From: Bryobacteraceae bacterium | GTDB lineage: Bacteria > Acidobacteriota > Terriglobia > Bryobacterales > Bryobacteraceae | Assembly (NCBI GenBank): GCA_025980665.1 | Contig: JAICXC010000001.1 | Span: forward strand, 62,001 to 126,000 | DNA: 64,000 nt | Direction of reading: 5' to 3' | In this document: piece after piece, positions 1-10,593 of the stretch | Layout: each line of letters begins with the position of its first letter | Numbering within the stretch: the stretch's first letter is position 1 | Translations under genes and position numbers: made by a program | Notes under the pieces: generated by a model | Told to the model about the DNA's origin: nothing | Seen by the model: only the letters and a program-made list of their open reading frames with translations | Databases searched by the model: none

Positions 1-24
1 GGGGACAGACGACCTTCCCTTCCG

Positions 25-760
<736 letters not shown>

Positions 761-775
761 CCGGTATTCTATACA

Positions 776-1561
776 ATGTCAGCAATGAAGATGTGGCTGG
801 CGTTATTATTCGCGACGGCTGTCTCGGGACATCTGTCTGCCCAATGGCTGAATTATCCGACCGCGGGAATCCCGCGCACGAAGGACGGCAAACCTAATCT
901 CTCGGCGCCCGCGCCGCGAGCGGCGAACGGCAAACCGGACCTGTCGGGAGTGTGGCAGGCTGACGGTCAGACGTATTTCTTCGACTTGGCCGCCGGGCTG
1001 AAGCCGGAAGACGTGGCGATGCTGCCCTGGGCCAAGGAACTGCAACAGAAGCGCATCGATAACGAGCACGGGGACGATCCGCTGTCCCGTTGCCTGCCGC
1101 ATGGCGTTCCTCGCATCAATACGAATGGGTTGTTTCCGTTCAAGATTATCCAGACGCCGGGGCTGGTGGTGATCCTATATGAGCAATTGAACCTGTTCCG
1201 GCAGGTTTTTCTGGACGGGCGGACGCTGGCGAAGGATCTGAATCCGACGTGGCTGGGATACTCGACCGGCCGATGGGACGGCGACACGCTGGTGATTGAG
1301 ACGTCGGGATTGAATGGGAAGGCGTGGCTGGATACGCAAAAGAGCCGTCCAGCAACGGATGCACTGCATGTAACGGAGCGCTTCCGGCGGACGAATTTCG
1401 GGACGCTGGAGGTGGTAGCGACGATCAACGACCCTAAGACGTATTCCAAGCCTTGGACAACGACTCCACAGAAGATGTTCCTGCAGTTAAATACGGACAT
1501 CCTGGAATTCATCTGCAATGAGAATGAGAAGGACATTCCGCATATGACGGTGGGCAAATGA
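776..1561 (+). CDS. Secreted protein, expanded paralog family (motifs GDTLVIET, HVTERFRR, DPKTYSKPW, EFICNEN)
   Basis: ORF trimmed to the ATG at 776 that begins a signal peptide; shares motifs with five other ORFs in this window. Confidence 0.8.
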   Translation: MSAMKMWLALLFATAVSGHLSAQWLNYPTAGIPRTKDGKPNLSAPAPRAANGKPDLSGVWQADGQTYFFDLAAGLKPEDVAMLPWAKELQQKRIDNEHGDDPLSRCLPHGVPRINTNGLFPFKIIQTPGLVVILYEQLNLFRQVFLDGRTLAKDLNPTWLGYSTGRWDGDTLVIETSGLNGKAWLDTQKSRPATDALHVTERFRRTNFGTLEVVATINDPKTYSKPWTTTPQKMFLQLNTDILEFICNENEKDIPHMTVGK

Positions 1562-3219
1562 TACGTCCGCTGCTGCTGGCGTTATGGCTGGCAAGCGCGC
1601 TGTGGGCGCAATCGGACCTGATTCTCACGAACGGGAAAATAATTACGGTGGATGAGCGCTTTTCCATCGCACAGGCAGTGGCGATTCGGGGCGACCGTAT
1701 CGTGGCGACGGGGACGAATCAAGAAATCGCACAATTGGCGGGTCCGAACACTCGCAGGATCGACCTAAAGGGCAAGGCAGTGATTCCCGGGTTGATCGAC
1801 AACCACATGCATCTGCTGCGCGCGGCGGCAACTTGGGTGAAAGAGCTGCGTTTCGACGGTGTGGATTCGCGCAAGCGGGCGGTAGAGATGCTGCGTGCGC
1901 GGGTCAAATCGTCCGCGCCGGGCGAGTGGATTTACAACATCGGGGGCTGGGCACATCAGCAGTTCACGGACGATCCCAGACCATTTACGCGGGAAGAACT
2001 GGACCAGATCGCGCCGGGTAATCCGGTCGCGCTGCAGGAATCCTACTATCAGGTGTTCCTGAATAGCCGGGCGCTATCGATGCTGAAGATCGAAGCCGGC
2101 GCGCCGGATCCGGCTGAGTTCATCAAGGGATCGATACTGCGCGATGCCGCCGGAAAGCCGACGGGCGTGGTTCGGGGAGATATTGCGGGCACGCGGGTGG
2201 TGGCGAACAAGCTTCCGAGGGTCGCGCCGCAGCAGCTCGAAGCAAGCGCCAAGGCTATGGTGGGCGATCTGAATCGGGCGGGGCTAACATCGTTCGGCGT
2301 TCCGGGCTGTGACGCGGACGTCCTGACAATTTTCCAAAAGTGGAAGGCCGAGGGGCATCTGAATGTGCGGGTGTTTTGTTACAGCGGAGCGGCGGCCGGG
2401 AATCCCGAGGGGGTGGACCGTTCAATCCAGCAACTCGCACGGATGAAGCTGTTTCAAGGCGATAGTTATATCGACGATGTGGCTTTCGGCGAGAGCATAT
2501 ACTCGCCGCTGCATGATCCGATGTTCGCGCTGAAGTCGAATCCGCAGCCGGAGCAGCTCGAAGCGTGGCGGAAGATTGCGATGGCGATCGCGCAGGCGGC
2601 GCTGCCGTTGCACGTGCATGCCGAGCTGACGGATACGATCGACGCGTTTCTCGATCAGGTCGAAGCGGTGAACAAAGAGCATCCTATCAAGAATCTGCGC
2701 TGGGTGCTGGCGCACGTGAATCAGATCAATGCATCGCAACTCGAACGCATGAAGAAGCTGGGGATGTATGCGGCCGTGCATCCGTGGGCGGTCATTAATG
2801 GCGGGATTATGCACGAAGGCGACATATTGAATAAAGGCTTCGGTGACGGCGCGTACGATATGCCGCCGCTCGCGACGATCCAAAACAGCGGCATCGTGTG
2901 GGGACTGGGGACGGATGGGACGGCGGCGAATCAAACGCTGCCGTTCACGACACTGTCTTTCGCGGTCACGGGCAAGATGGCGGGCGGAACGAGGGTGATC
3001 CGGCAAACGATCAGCCGCGAGGATGCGCTGATCGCGCACACCCGCAAGAACGCCTATTTCGTTTTTCAGGAGAACAATCTGGGATCGATCCAGGCGGGCA
3101 AACTGGCGGACCTGGTCGTGTTGGATCGCGACTACCTGACGGTTCCAGCGGACCAGATCAAGGACATCCAACCGGTAATGACCATGGTGGGCGGCCGGGT
3201 CGTGTACGAAGCCCGGTAG
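1558..3219 (+). CDS. Amidohydrolase family 3 (YtcJ-like metal-dependent hydrolase)
   Basis: GKAVIPGLIDNHMH, HVHAELTD, GLGTDGTAANQ, GKLADLVVLDRDYL motifs; overlaps the upstream stop by 4 nt. Confidence 0.88.
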   Translation: MIRPLLLALWLASALWAQSDLILTNGKIITVDERFSIAQAVAIRGDRIVATGTNQEIAQLAGPNTRRIDLKGKAVIPGLIDNHMHLLRAAATWVKELRFDGVDSRKRAVEMLRARVKSSAPGEWIYNIGGWAHQQFTDDPRPFTREELDQIAPGNPVALQESYYQVFLNSRALSMLKIEAGAPDPAEFIKGSILRDAAGKPTGVVRGDIAGTRVVANKLPRVAPQQLEASAKAMVGDLNRAGLTSFGVPGCDADVLTIFQKWKAEGHLNVRVFCYSGAAAGNPEGVDRSIQQLARMKLFQGDSYIDDVAFGESIYSPLHDPMFALKSNPQPEQLEAWRKIAMAIAQAALPLHVHAELTDTIDAFLDQVEAVNKEHPIKNLRWVLAHVNQINASQLERMKKLGMYAAVHPWAVINGGIMHEGDILNKGFGDGAYDMPPLATIQNSGIVWGLGTDGTAANQTLPFTTLSFAVTGKMAGGTRVIRQTISREDALIAHTRKNAYFVFQENNLGSIQAGKLADLVVLDRDYLTVPADQIKDIQPVMTMVGGRVVYEAR

Positions 3220-4209
3220 TTACCCCTTTAGAAAAGCTTGCAACTCTGCCAGCGTTTCCTTGGGAGCGCTTTCCTGAAGGTTGTGGCTACCATCGACAGC
3301 CTTGCCGCTGACTTTGGTGCCTTCCTCCTTCCAGATGGCCAGGACATCATCGAACAAACGCGGATAAAGGCCTTTGCCCGCCCACAGCGCGAGCAGGGGG
3401 CAAGTGATCTTCTTCCCGGCCTTGATATCGTCGTGATCGATCTTCAGATCAACGGACGCCGAGGCACGATAGTCCTCGCACATGCAGTGCTCCATCTCGA
3501 ATTTCACGCGGTGGCGGGAGTACTCGCGCTGAACATCGTTGGTGATTCCCCTCTCCGCCTGGCGTTTCGCAGCGGCGACGAGGTCGTTTTCGGGGCCGGG
3601 CGCGGGCAACAGGTAAGTGAACCAATGCGGGTACCCGCGCACAAAATCGAGTGTGACGTGGGAGTAGAGATAGTGTGCCGGGACGATATCGAACACCGCT
3701 AACTTCAGCACACGGTCCGGGTGATCGATCGCCATTCTTCGTCCGACGCGTCCACCGCGGTCGTGGCCGACCATGCGGAACTGGCGGAAACCCAGGTGTT
3801 CCATGACCTCGACACCGTCGAGCGCCATGGGACGCTTGGATTGCTGGGAATGATCGGGCTTATCTGCGGGCTTGCTGGAGTCGCCGTAGCCACGCAGGTC
3901 GCATAGCACTAGCGTGTACTCCTTAGCCAGATCCGGAGCAATGATGCGCCATGTGATGAGCGAATCCGGAGCGCCGTGAAACAGGAGCACCGGCGGGCCC
4001 GAGCCCCCGATCAAGGTATTGATCTCGGCACCCGAGGTCTTGATGCGCTCGTTGCGGAAACCCTCCGGAAAAAACTTCTTCCATGCCGAGGTATCCTCTG
4101 TAGCGGCGGTATCCTGCGCGAGCGCGCGGGTGCCCGAGGCCAGCGCGGCTGCGCCGGCTACCAGGGCGGTATTCTGCAGCAAACTTCTTCGCGAAGTTTT
4201 TTCAGACAT
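3220..4209 (-). CDS. Alpha/beta hydrolase with Tat-like signal (haloacetate dehalogenase/epoxide hydrolase-like)
   Basis: RRSLLQ signal; LLFHGAPDS, GHDRGGRVGRRMAIDHPDRV nucleophile region. Confidence 0.85.
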   Translation of the reverse strand: MSEKTSRRSLLQNTALVAGAAALASGTRALAQDTAATEDTSAWKKFFPEGFRNERIKTSGAEINTLIGGSGPPVLLFHGAPDSLITWRIIAPDLAKEYTLVLCDLRGYGDSSKPADKPDHSQQSKRPMALDGVEVMEHLGFRQFRMVGHDRGGRVGRRMAIDHPDRVLKLAVFDIVPAHYLYSHVTLDFVRGYPHWFTYLLPAPGPENDLVAAAKRQAERGITNDVQREYSRHRVKFEMEHCMCEDYRASASVDLKIDHDDIKAGKKITCPLLALWAGKGLYPRLFDDVLAIWKEEGTKVSGKAVDGSHNLQESAPKETLAELQAFLKG

Positions 4210-4224
4210 GAATCGGATTCTCCC

Positions 4225-5565
4225 TTAGACCGCAATTGCTTCCAGTTTGAGCGGACCCGTACTGTCGCCCATCTTCTCGATCGGCACACCGGCCTTGTCG
4301 AGAATCGCAACGAGAAGGTTCGCCATAGGGGTGTCCATCTTGTAGTCGAGATGATAGCCGGTCTTAAATTTGCCGGCGAGTTTGCCGGCCAGAAGCACAG
4401 GCATATCGGAATGGCGGTGGAGGTTTCCGTTGCCCATGCCGCTGCCGTACATGATCAGGCTGTGGTCGAGCAGCGAGCCGTCGCCGTCGGGGGTCGCCGC
4501 CATCTTTTCGAGCAGATAGGCCAGCATCTGGACGTGATAGGTATCGATGCGGGCTTTTTGCGACATCAGTTCCGCGTCGTCACGATGATGCGAGATCAGG
4601 TGGTGCTGTCCGGGGATGCCGATCATCGGGTAGGTACGGCCGCTCAGCTCACGCGCCATGATCAGGCTGAATACGCGCGTCAGATCGGCGCGGTAGGCCA
4701 TGATCTGGAGGTCGAACATCAGCTTGGTGTGCTCTTCGAAACTGTCTGGAATTCCGACTGGGCGATCGGGCAGCTCGAAATTGTCGGCGGTCTTCGATTC
4801 GGTGCCTTGAATGCGCTGCTCGAGGTCGCGAACTGAATCCAGATACTCGCCGAGCTTGGAGCGGTCGCTATTGCCTAGACTACTCGCTAGGCCGCTGGCT
4901 TCTTCCATGACCGAATCGAGGATACTCCCGGCCTTCTTGGCGCGGGCGACGCGCTGAGCGCTGCTGCCGCCATCGCCGAACAGGCGCTCGAATATCACGC
5001 GGGGCTGATTCTCGGGCAGGTTGGGCGTAGACGGATTGCGCCACGAAACGGTATTGACGTAAAAGCAGTCACCGGAATCGCAGGAGCCGGCCGAGGCGGA
5101 ATCGACGGTCATCTCAATCGATGGGATCTGTGAGTTCTTGCCAAGCACTTGGGCCGCGAGCTGGTCCGCGGTGGTCGCAAGCTTCACTTCGACGCCGGGA
5201 CGAGTGCGGTCATAAGCATGAACGCCGGTCAACCAGGCGGCTGAAGCGCGGGTGTGATCGCCGCTGCCGTCGCCCTTGGTGTCGGCTTCGAGGTGCGACA
5301 GTCCGGTGAGAATATTGAATTGGCCGTTCAGTTTTTCAAGCGGCTTCAGGTTCGGCGTCAGCTCGAAACCCTGGCCGAGTGTGGTGGGCTTCCACTGGCT
5401 CCATATCACCCCGTGCGAAACATAAACCCATCCCAGGCGCGTAGTTGGCACGGTCGCTGCCGAAAGCGCGGGCATCATCGAATCCAACATGGGCAGCGCG
5501 AGGGAGGCTCCCAGCCCCTTCAACATCGTTCTGCGGGCCATTTTCTTTTTCGTGATGAACGTCAT
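4225..5565 (-). CDS. DUF1552 domain protein
   Basis: RRTMLKGLGASLALPMLDSMMPA leader, SHLEADTKGDGSGDHTR, MYGSGMGNGNLHRHSDMPVLLAG; partner DUF1592 gene overlaps by 4 nt. Confidence 0.9.
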   Translation of the reverse strand: MTFITKKKMARRTMLKGLGASLALPMLDSMMPALSAATVPTTRLGWVYVSHGVIWSQWKPTTLGQGFELTPNLKPLEKLNGQFNILTGLSHLEADTKGDGSGDHTRASAAWLTGVHAYDRTRPGVEVKLATTADQLAAQVLGKNSQIPSIEMTVDSASAGSCDSGDCFYVNTVSWRNPSTPNLPENQPRVIFERLFGDGGSSAQRVARAKKAGSILDSVMEEASGLASSLGNSDRSKLGEYLDSVRDLEQRIQGTESKTADNFELPDRPVGIPDSFEEHTKLMFDLQIMAYRADLTRVFSLIMARELSGRTYPMIGIPGQHHLISHHRDDAELMSQKARIDTYHVQMLAYLLEKMAATPDGDGSLLDHSLIMYGSGMGNGNLHRHSDMPVLLAGKLAGKFKTGYHLDYKMDTPMANLLVAILDKAGVPIEKMGDSTGPLKLEAIAV

Positions 5566-7952
5566 GGGTTTTTCCTTTCGGCTTTCACGGTTCTCATCTG
5601 GAAAGGAGCGCTCTTGACCACTCCTAACACCAGTGCATCGAATTTATAGTTGTTGGCGGCGGCCTCGCGGACGATTTTCCGCACGGCCGGTGCATCGAAA
5701 TACTGGACGTTGCGTCCGATGGCGTACATCAACAATTTCTGAGTCATCGCGCCGACGAATCTTTGCGGGTCGTTGAGAAGCAGCTGCTTGACGCCCGCCA
5801 GACCATCGACGACAGTTCCGTCGGGCAGTTTGCTCGATACGTCGATGGCGTTGGCGCCGTCATGATCGCGCCACTGGCCGACGGCGTCGAAATTTTCCAT
5901 GGCGAATCCGATGGGATCCATGCGCGCGTGGCAGTTGGCACAAGCCGGATCGGCGCGATGCTGCACCATGGCTTGGCGCAGGGTCAGAGGCTCGCCTGAT
6001 TTCGCGTTTTCGGTCTTAAGCGACGGGACGGTCGGCGGAGGAGGAGGCGGCGGCGAAGCGAGCAGATTCTCCAGAACGTATTTCCCGCGCAACACCGGTG
6101 ACGTGCGCGTCGAGTAGGAGGTCAGCAGCAGGATGCCGCCCTGTCCAAGAAGTCCGCCACGGGGACTGTCTTTCGGGAAGGTGACACGTTGGAATTCTGC
6201 CCCGCGAATATTGGGGATGCCGTAGTGTTTGGCCAGCCGCTCGTTGACGAAGGTGTAGTTGGCGGTCAACAGCTCCAGCACGCTGCGGTTCTCCCGCAGG
6301 ATACTGTCGAGAAATAACTGCGTCTCCTTTTCGAAGGACGCGCGCAGACCTTCATCGAACTCGCGGAATACGAACAGGTCGGGAGCCTTAACATCGACGT
6401 CGCGCAGGTAAAGCCATTGCGCGGCGAAGTTGTTCACCATAGATTCGGAACGCGGGTCGGCGAGCATGCGCTTGACCTGCTGGTCCAGAACCTCGGACTG
6501 TTTCAACTTGCCAGCTGCGGCGACGTTTAGGAGCTCGTCGTCGGGGATGCTGCTCCACAAGAAGAACGAAAGTCGCGACGCGAGTTCCAGATCGCTGACC
6601 GAGTGTACAGATCCGGGCGCCGCGCCGGCAGGATCGCGTTCAATTCGATAGAGAAATTGCGGACTGACCAGGAGGCGTTCGATAGCGCGCTGGATGCCGA
6701 GATCGAAATCCCGTTCCTTGCGACCATTGCTGTAGAACGTCAGCAGCGTGGCGACGTCGGCATCGGTGACGGGACGGCGGTACGCCCGGCGGGCCAGGGT
6801 CGAGAGAATTTGCTTGGCGCAGGCTGGCTCGGCCGCTGCATTCGTCGGGCGGCACGTGAAGATCCGCTGCCGGCTGGGCGTTTCGCCAGGGCCAGTCTGG
6901 TTAAACGGTCCGCGAATAGTAACTGCGGCGATGGCGGGCTGGGTTCCACGGCTGCGCTGACGGGGACGCAGAGTCGCTTCGTCCAGCGCTTCGGTTTTCT
7001 GAACGAACGTGACGCCGATCAAGCGGGGTCCGGCCTTCACGGCGATGCGGAAATCCGTGGGGGGTGCGCCGCCACGACTTCCTCGGCCACCAGCTCCGCC
7101 TCGTCCTCCTCGCCCGCCGGCAGCACCTACAGTCACGAGTTGCTTCCGCTCACCATCGACGGTGATTTCGAGTTGATGTGAGTCCCGGGCCCCACCAGCC
7201 AGCTCAACATTGATTTCATACTCGCCGTCGAGCGGGAAGTAGCTGCGAATGGCCGTTCCACCGCGAGTTCCGAAAGGCAGTTCTTCCACCTGCAAGTCCT
7301 GGGGTCCTTCGAGAGGCGTCCGATAGATGTTCACCATCACCGGCATGGCCGGATCGCCGACCGCAAGACGGCTGATCTTGGTAGATGCGTCCAGATAACG
7401 CTCCATGGTCGCTGGAGAAACGTACAGCAGATCGGCGATGTTGTCGAAACCGCTCGATCCATTGTCGGCCGGTAGCAGGAGCGTGTAGTCCATCTCCTTG
7501 GGCAGGTCGTCCAGGGCGAGAAGGTCGCGGATCGCGTTGTGATATTCCGTGCGCGTCAGGCGGTGCAGATTGGGCAGATCGCCCGGATTGGGTTTCGCAG
7601 CGGCGGCTCGGTCGAGCTCGGATTCGAGATACGTCGCGACCCGGTCGTAAGTGGCCGCATCAGGGCGTGGCATCGGCACCGGCGGCATGGACTTGGCCCG
7701 AAGCTGCTTGATGGCCCGTTCCCAGGTTTCGGCGTTATTGGAGACTTTGTCGAGGGTTCCCGGATCGAGGACAATGCCACCGGTTTTCAGGGCAGCACTG
7801 TGGCATCCGATGCAGTATTGTTTGATGGTGGCGATTGCCGCAGCGCTTGGAGGCGGTGGGAGAGGCGTTTGCGTCCGGCCGCTCGTGGCCAGGAAGAAAG
7901 TCCCCAGGACCGTGCCCGCCATCAACCACTTTGAGCTAATTTTTCCTGGCAT
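5562..7952 (-). CDS. DUF1592-type planctomycete-like cytochrome c protein
   Basis: N-terminal CIGCHSAALKTGGIVLD; LHRLTRTEYHNAIRDLL; C-terminal CANCHARMDPIGFAMENFDAVGQWR. Confidence 0.92.
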   Translation of the reverse strand: MPGKISSKWLMAGTVLGTFFLATSGRTQTPLPPPPSAAAIATIKQYCIGCHSAALKTGGIVLDPGTLDKVSNNAETWERAIKQLRAKSMPPVPMPRPDAATYDRVATYLESELDRAAAAKPNPGDLPNLHRLTRTEYHNAIRDLLALDDLPKEMDYTLLLPADNGSSGFDNIADLLYVSPATMERYLDASTKISRLAVGDPAMPVMVNIYRTPLEGPQDLQVEELPFGTRGGTAIRSYFPLDGEYEINVELAGGARDSHQLEITVDGERKQLVTVGAAGGRGGRGGAGGRGSRGGAPPTDFRIAVKAGPRLIGVTFVQKTEALDEATLRPRQRSRGTQPAIAAVTIRGPFNQTGPGETPSRQRIFTCRPTNAAAEPACAKQILSTLARRAYRRPVTDADVATLLTFYSNGRKERDFDLGIQRAIERLLVSPQFLYRIERDPAGAAPGSVHSVSDLELASRLSFFLWSSIPDDELLNVAAAGKLKQSEVLDQQVKRMLADPRSESMVNNFAAQWLYLRDVDVKAPDLFVFREFDEGLRASFEKETQLFLDSILRENRSVLELLTANYTFVNERLAKHYGIPNIRGAEFQRVTFPKDSPRGGLLGQGGILLLTSYSTRTSPVLRGKYVLENLLASPPPPPPPTVPSLKTENAKSGEPLTLRQAMVQHRADPACANCHARMDPIGFAMENFDAVGQWRDHDGANAIDVSSKLPDGTVVDGLAGVKQLLLNDPQRFVGAMTQKLLMYAIGRNVQYFDAPAVRKIVREAAANNYKFDALVLGVVKSAPFQMRTVKAERKNP

Positions 7953-8128
7953 TCAACGTTGGTATTATACAGCGCGGGCGCCGCGAAATCGAGCTAGCCC
8001 GCATCACCTGCATGCAGGAACTGGCTACTGGCCTCAATGTTACCTATCGACCGGTCAAGCTGTCAAGCTTTCGAGGGCCTTGTGCCCAACGACGCCCTAG
8101 GTTAAAATTGACCCCGGATACCTTTACT

Positions 8129-9727
8129 ATGACGACCCGTTTCGTAGCAGGCATGATGTTGCTGACAGGCGCGCTTTCAATCGGCGCTGCGACGGATACC
8201 ACTCTCATTGACGCGGTAAAACGAGGCGATACCGCGGGTGTTCGGGCGCTGCTGGCCAAGAAAGTCGACGTGAACGCGGCCGGCGTAGATACATCCACGC
8301 CGCTCGATTGGGCCGTGAAGTCCAACAATCTGGAAATGGTGAACCTGCTGATCGACGCGGGCGCGAACGTGAACGCCGAGACGCGATACAAGATTACGCC
8401 ACTGTCGCTTGCATGCACGAACGGCAATGCGGCCATTATCGAACAGCTCTTAAAGGCCGGGGTCGACGCCAACGGCACTTCAGAAGAAGGCCAGACCGCA
8501 CTGATGACGGCCTCCCGGAACGGCAAGGTGGAGGCGATCAAGATGCTTCTATCCCACGGCGCGAAAGTAAATGCAATTGAGCCTTACAAAGGCCAGAGCG
8601 CGCTGATGTGGGCAGCCGGCGAAGGAAACGCCGATGGCGCGGCCATCCTTATTGAGTTCGGCGGCGACGTAAAGGCGAAATCCAAAGCCGGATTTACGCC
8701 TTTGTTGTTCGCGGTGTTGAATAACCAGATTCCCGCGGTGAAGGTTCTGCTGGAGCATGGCGCGAACGTCGATGACAGAGCGATCGACGGCAGCACGACG
8801 CTGAACATGTCGATCATCAATGCTTATTACGACATGGCCTCAGTTCTTCTGGATTATGGGGCCAACCCCAACGTGCAGGATCTCAACGGAACGCCGCTGC
8901 ATTCGCTGGTGTGGATGCGGAAGCCGGGAACTTCCTGGGAAGCTGCGGCCACTGCTACCGATCCGATCACGGTGCCACGTCCGGCCGGACAGCGCGTTAC
9001 CGATCTTCAGCTGGCGAAGAAGCTGCTGGAGAAGGGCGCGGATCCGAACGCGAAGATTGCCTGGAAAGAAATGAAGATGGACAAGGGGCTCGGCACGACG
9101 AAGAATCCGCCCAACATTAATCTGGGCCGGCACTATATGAGCTTCGTCGGATCGACCCCGTTTTATAACGCGGCGCGCAATGGCGACCCGGCGATGATGC
9201 GGCTCCTGGTGGAACACGGCGCTGATCCGAAATTGGCCACGCCCCTCGGCGTCACGCCGTTGATGGCGGCGGCCTGCATCGACTATTACGAAGGCGAGAC
9301 GCCCGGGCCGCTTACCGGGGTTTCGGAAGCCGAACGGCTGGAAGCGGTGAAGCTGGCCGTCGAACTGGGGAACGACCTCAACGCGAAGACCCATCTGGGC
9401 GACTATCCGTTAGTGGGCACATCGGAATCCATGCTCGCGCATTATCCGGACAACTTTGACGAGCTGGCGGATCTCGGCACAGGCGACGCCCGCTGGGACG
9501 GCTTCACTGCATTGCACGGAGCCGTGCTGTGCAACCAGCCTTCGATCCTCCAATACCTGGTGGATAAGGGCGCGGATCCGACCATCAAGAGCAGACTGGG
9601 CTGGACGCCCTATACGCTCACGCAAGGCATCTTCATGGCGAACTCGAAAAAAGAATTCCCGGTGGCGGCGCAGATCCTGAAGAAGGCGATGGCTGAAAAG
9701 GGACAAACTGTCGCCAGCCGCGAATAG
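8129..9727 (+). CDS. Secreted ankyrin-repeat protein
   Basis: Signal peptide from ATG 8129; multiple ankyrin repeats (TPLDWAVKSNNLEMVNLLIDAGANVNAET and others). Confidence 0.9.
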   Translation: MTTRFVAGMMLLTGALSIGAATDTTLIDAVKRGDTAGVRALLAKKVDVNAAGVDTSTPLDWAVKSNNLEMVNLLIDAGANVNAETRYKITPLSLACTNGNAAIIEQLLKAGVDANGTSEEGQTALMTASRNGKVEAIKMLLSHGAKVNAIEPYKGQSALMWAAGEGNADGAAILIEFGGDVKAKSKAGFTPLLFAVLNNQIPAVKVLLEHGANVDDRAIDGSTTLNMSIINAYYDMASVLLDYGANPNVQDLNGTPLHSLVWMRKPGTSWEAAATATDPITVPRPAGQRVTDLQLAKKLLEKGADPNAKIAWKEMKMDKGLGTTKNPPNINLGRHYMSFVGSTPFYNAARNGDPAMMRLLVEHGADPKLATPLGVTPLMAAACIDYYEGETPGPLTGVSEAERLEAVKLAVELGNDLNAKTHLGDYPLVGTSESMLAHYPDNFDELADLGTGDARWDGFTALHGAVLCNQPSILQYLVDKGADPTIKSRLGWTPYTLTQGIFMANSKKEFPVAAQILKKAMAEKGQTVASRE

Positions 9728-10564
9728 TTAGTAACTCGCCCAGTCTTTTTCGAAACGGAATACTTCCTTAGCGGGAGGCAGCGGCGCTTGGGTTTCGATC
9801 CAACGCACGGGCTCCGCACCCACGTTCTCAAAGCTGTGGATGCAGCCTACACCGGTCCAGATCACATCGCCGGGACCTAGATCGTAAGTCTTTCCATCGG
9901 CGATCGCGCGTACCCGTCCACTGACGATCAGGTAGGACTCCTCAAAGGTGTGGTCGTGCGGATCGATCTTCGCACCCGGCATGTACTGGATCAGGAAGAG
10001 CGACTGATGGATCGCGCCGAAGGAACGGTCGACGAACATCTTGATGGCGACTCCGGTGGTCGGGTTGAATCCTTCCATCTGGGCGGGCGCGCCGGGGCGC
10101 GGCAATTGGGATTCGTCGAAGTGACCTCCGTGGGTATCGCCTGCGTGCGGAGCGAGCGCCTGACCGTTGAGAAAAAATGTATCCCGGCCATATTCAGGGA
10201 GACGGGGTTGGGGCGCCTGCATTTCGAGCCATTTCGCGGGCCGATCGCCAGGGTTGCTCCAGACATGTCGCCATTCATGATGGACTCCGGTGGGGATCAA
10301 TCCGTAGTGTCCCGGCTCCAGCGTATGGCTCTTCTCGCCAATCTGAAGAGTCACGTGTCCTTCCAGGATATAGAAGCTCTCCTCGAAGGAATGAAAGTGC
10401 GGCTGAATCTCGCCGCCTGGATCCAGGTAGCAGATTCCGACGCCCATGTGAACGGATCCCATCGTTCGATCGACATAGGTGGTCCGGCGGAACCCGGTGC
10501 TGTGCTGTTCGTAAGGCTTCGACGTGCGAGCTGCAGAGTCTTCAATTTTTGAAACGTGGTGCAT
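9728..10564 (-). CDS. Two-domain cupin protein
   Basis: Two cupin motifs: PHFHSFEESFYILEGHVTLQIG and DPHDHTFEESYLIVSGRVRAIADG. Confidence 0.85.
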   Translation of the reverse strand: MHHVSKIEDSAARTSKPYEQHSTGFRRTTYVDRTMGSVHMGVGICYLDPGGEIQPHFHSFEESFYILEGHVTLQIGEKSHTLEPGHYGLIPTGVHHEWRHVWSNPGDRPAKWLEMQAPQPRLPEYGRDTFFLNGQALAPHAGDTHGGHFDESQLPRPGAPAQMEGFNPTTGVAIKMFVDRSFGAIHQSLFLIQYMPGAKIDPHDHTFEESYLIVSGRVRAIADGKTYDLGPGDVIWTGVGCIHSFENVGAEPVRWIETQAPLPPAKEVFRFEKDWASY

Positions 10565-10593
10565 GCCAGTCTCCCATTGACTAAGATAGTTCT

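Noticed and set aside
2422-3171. 249-aa minus-strand ORF
   Set aside because: Antisense to the amidohydrolase gene; Arg/His-rich shadow ORF.
3976-4836. 286-aa plus-strand ORF spanning two genes
   Set aside because: Runs antisense across the alpha/beta hydrolase and DUF1552 genes; no recognisable motifs.
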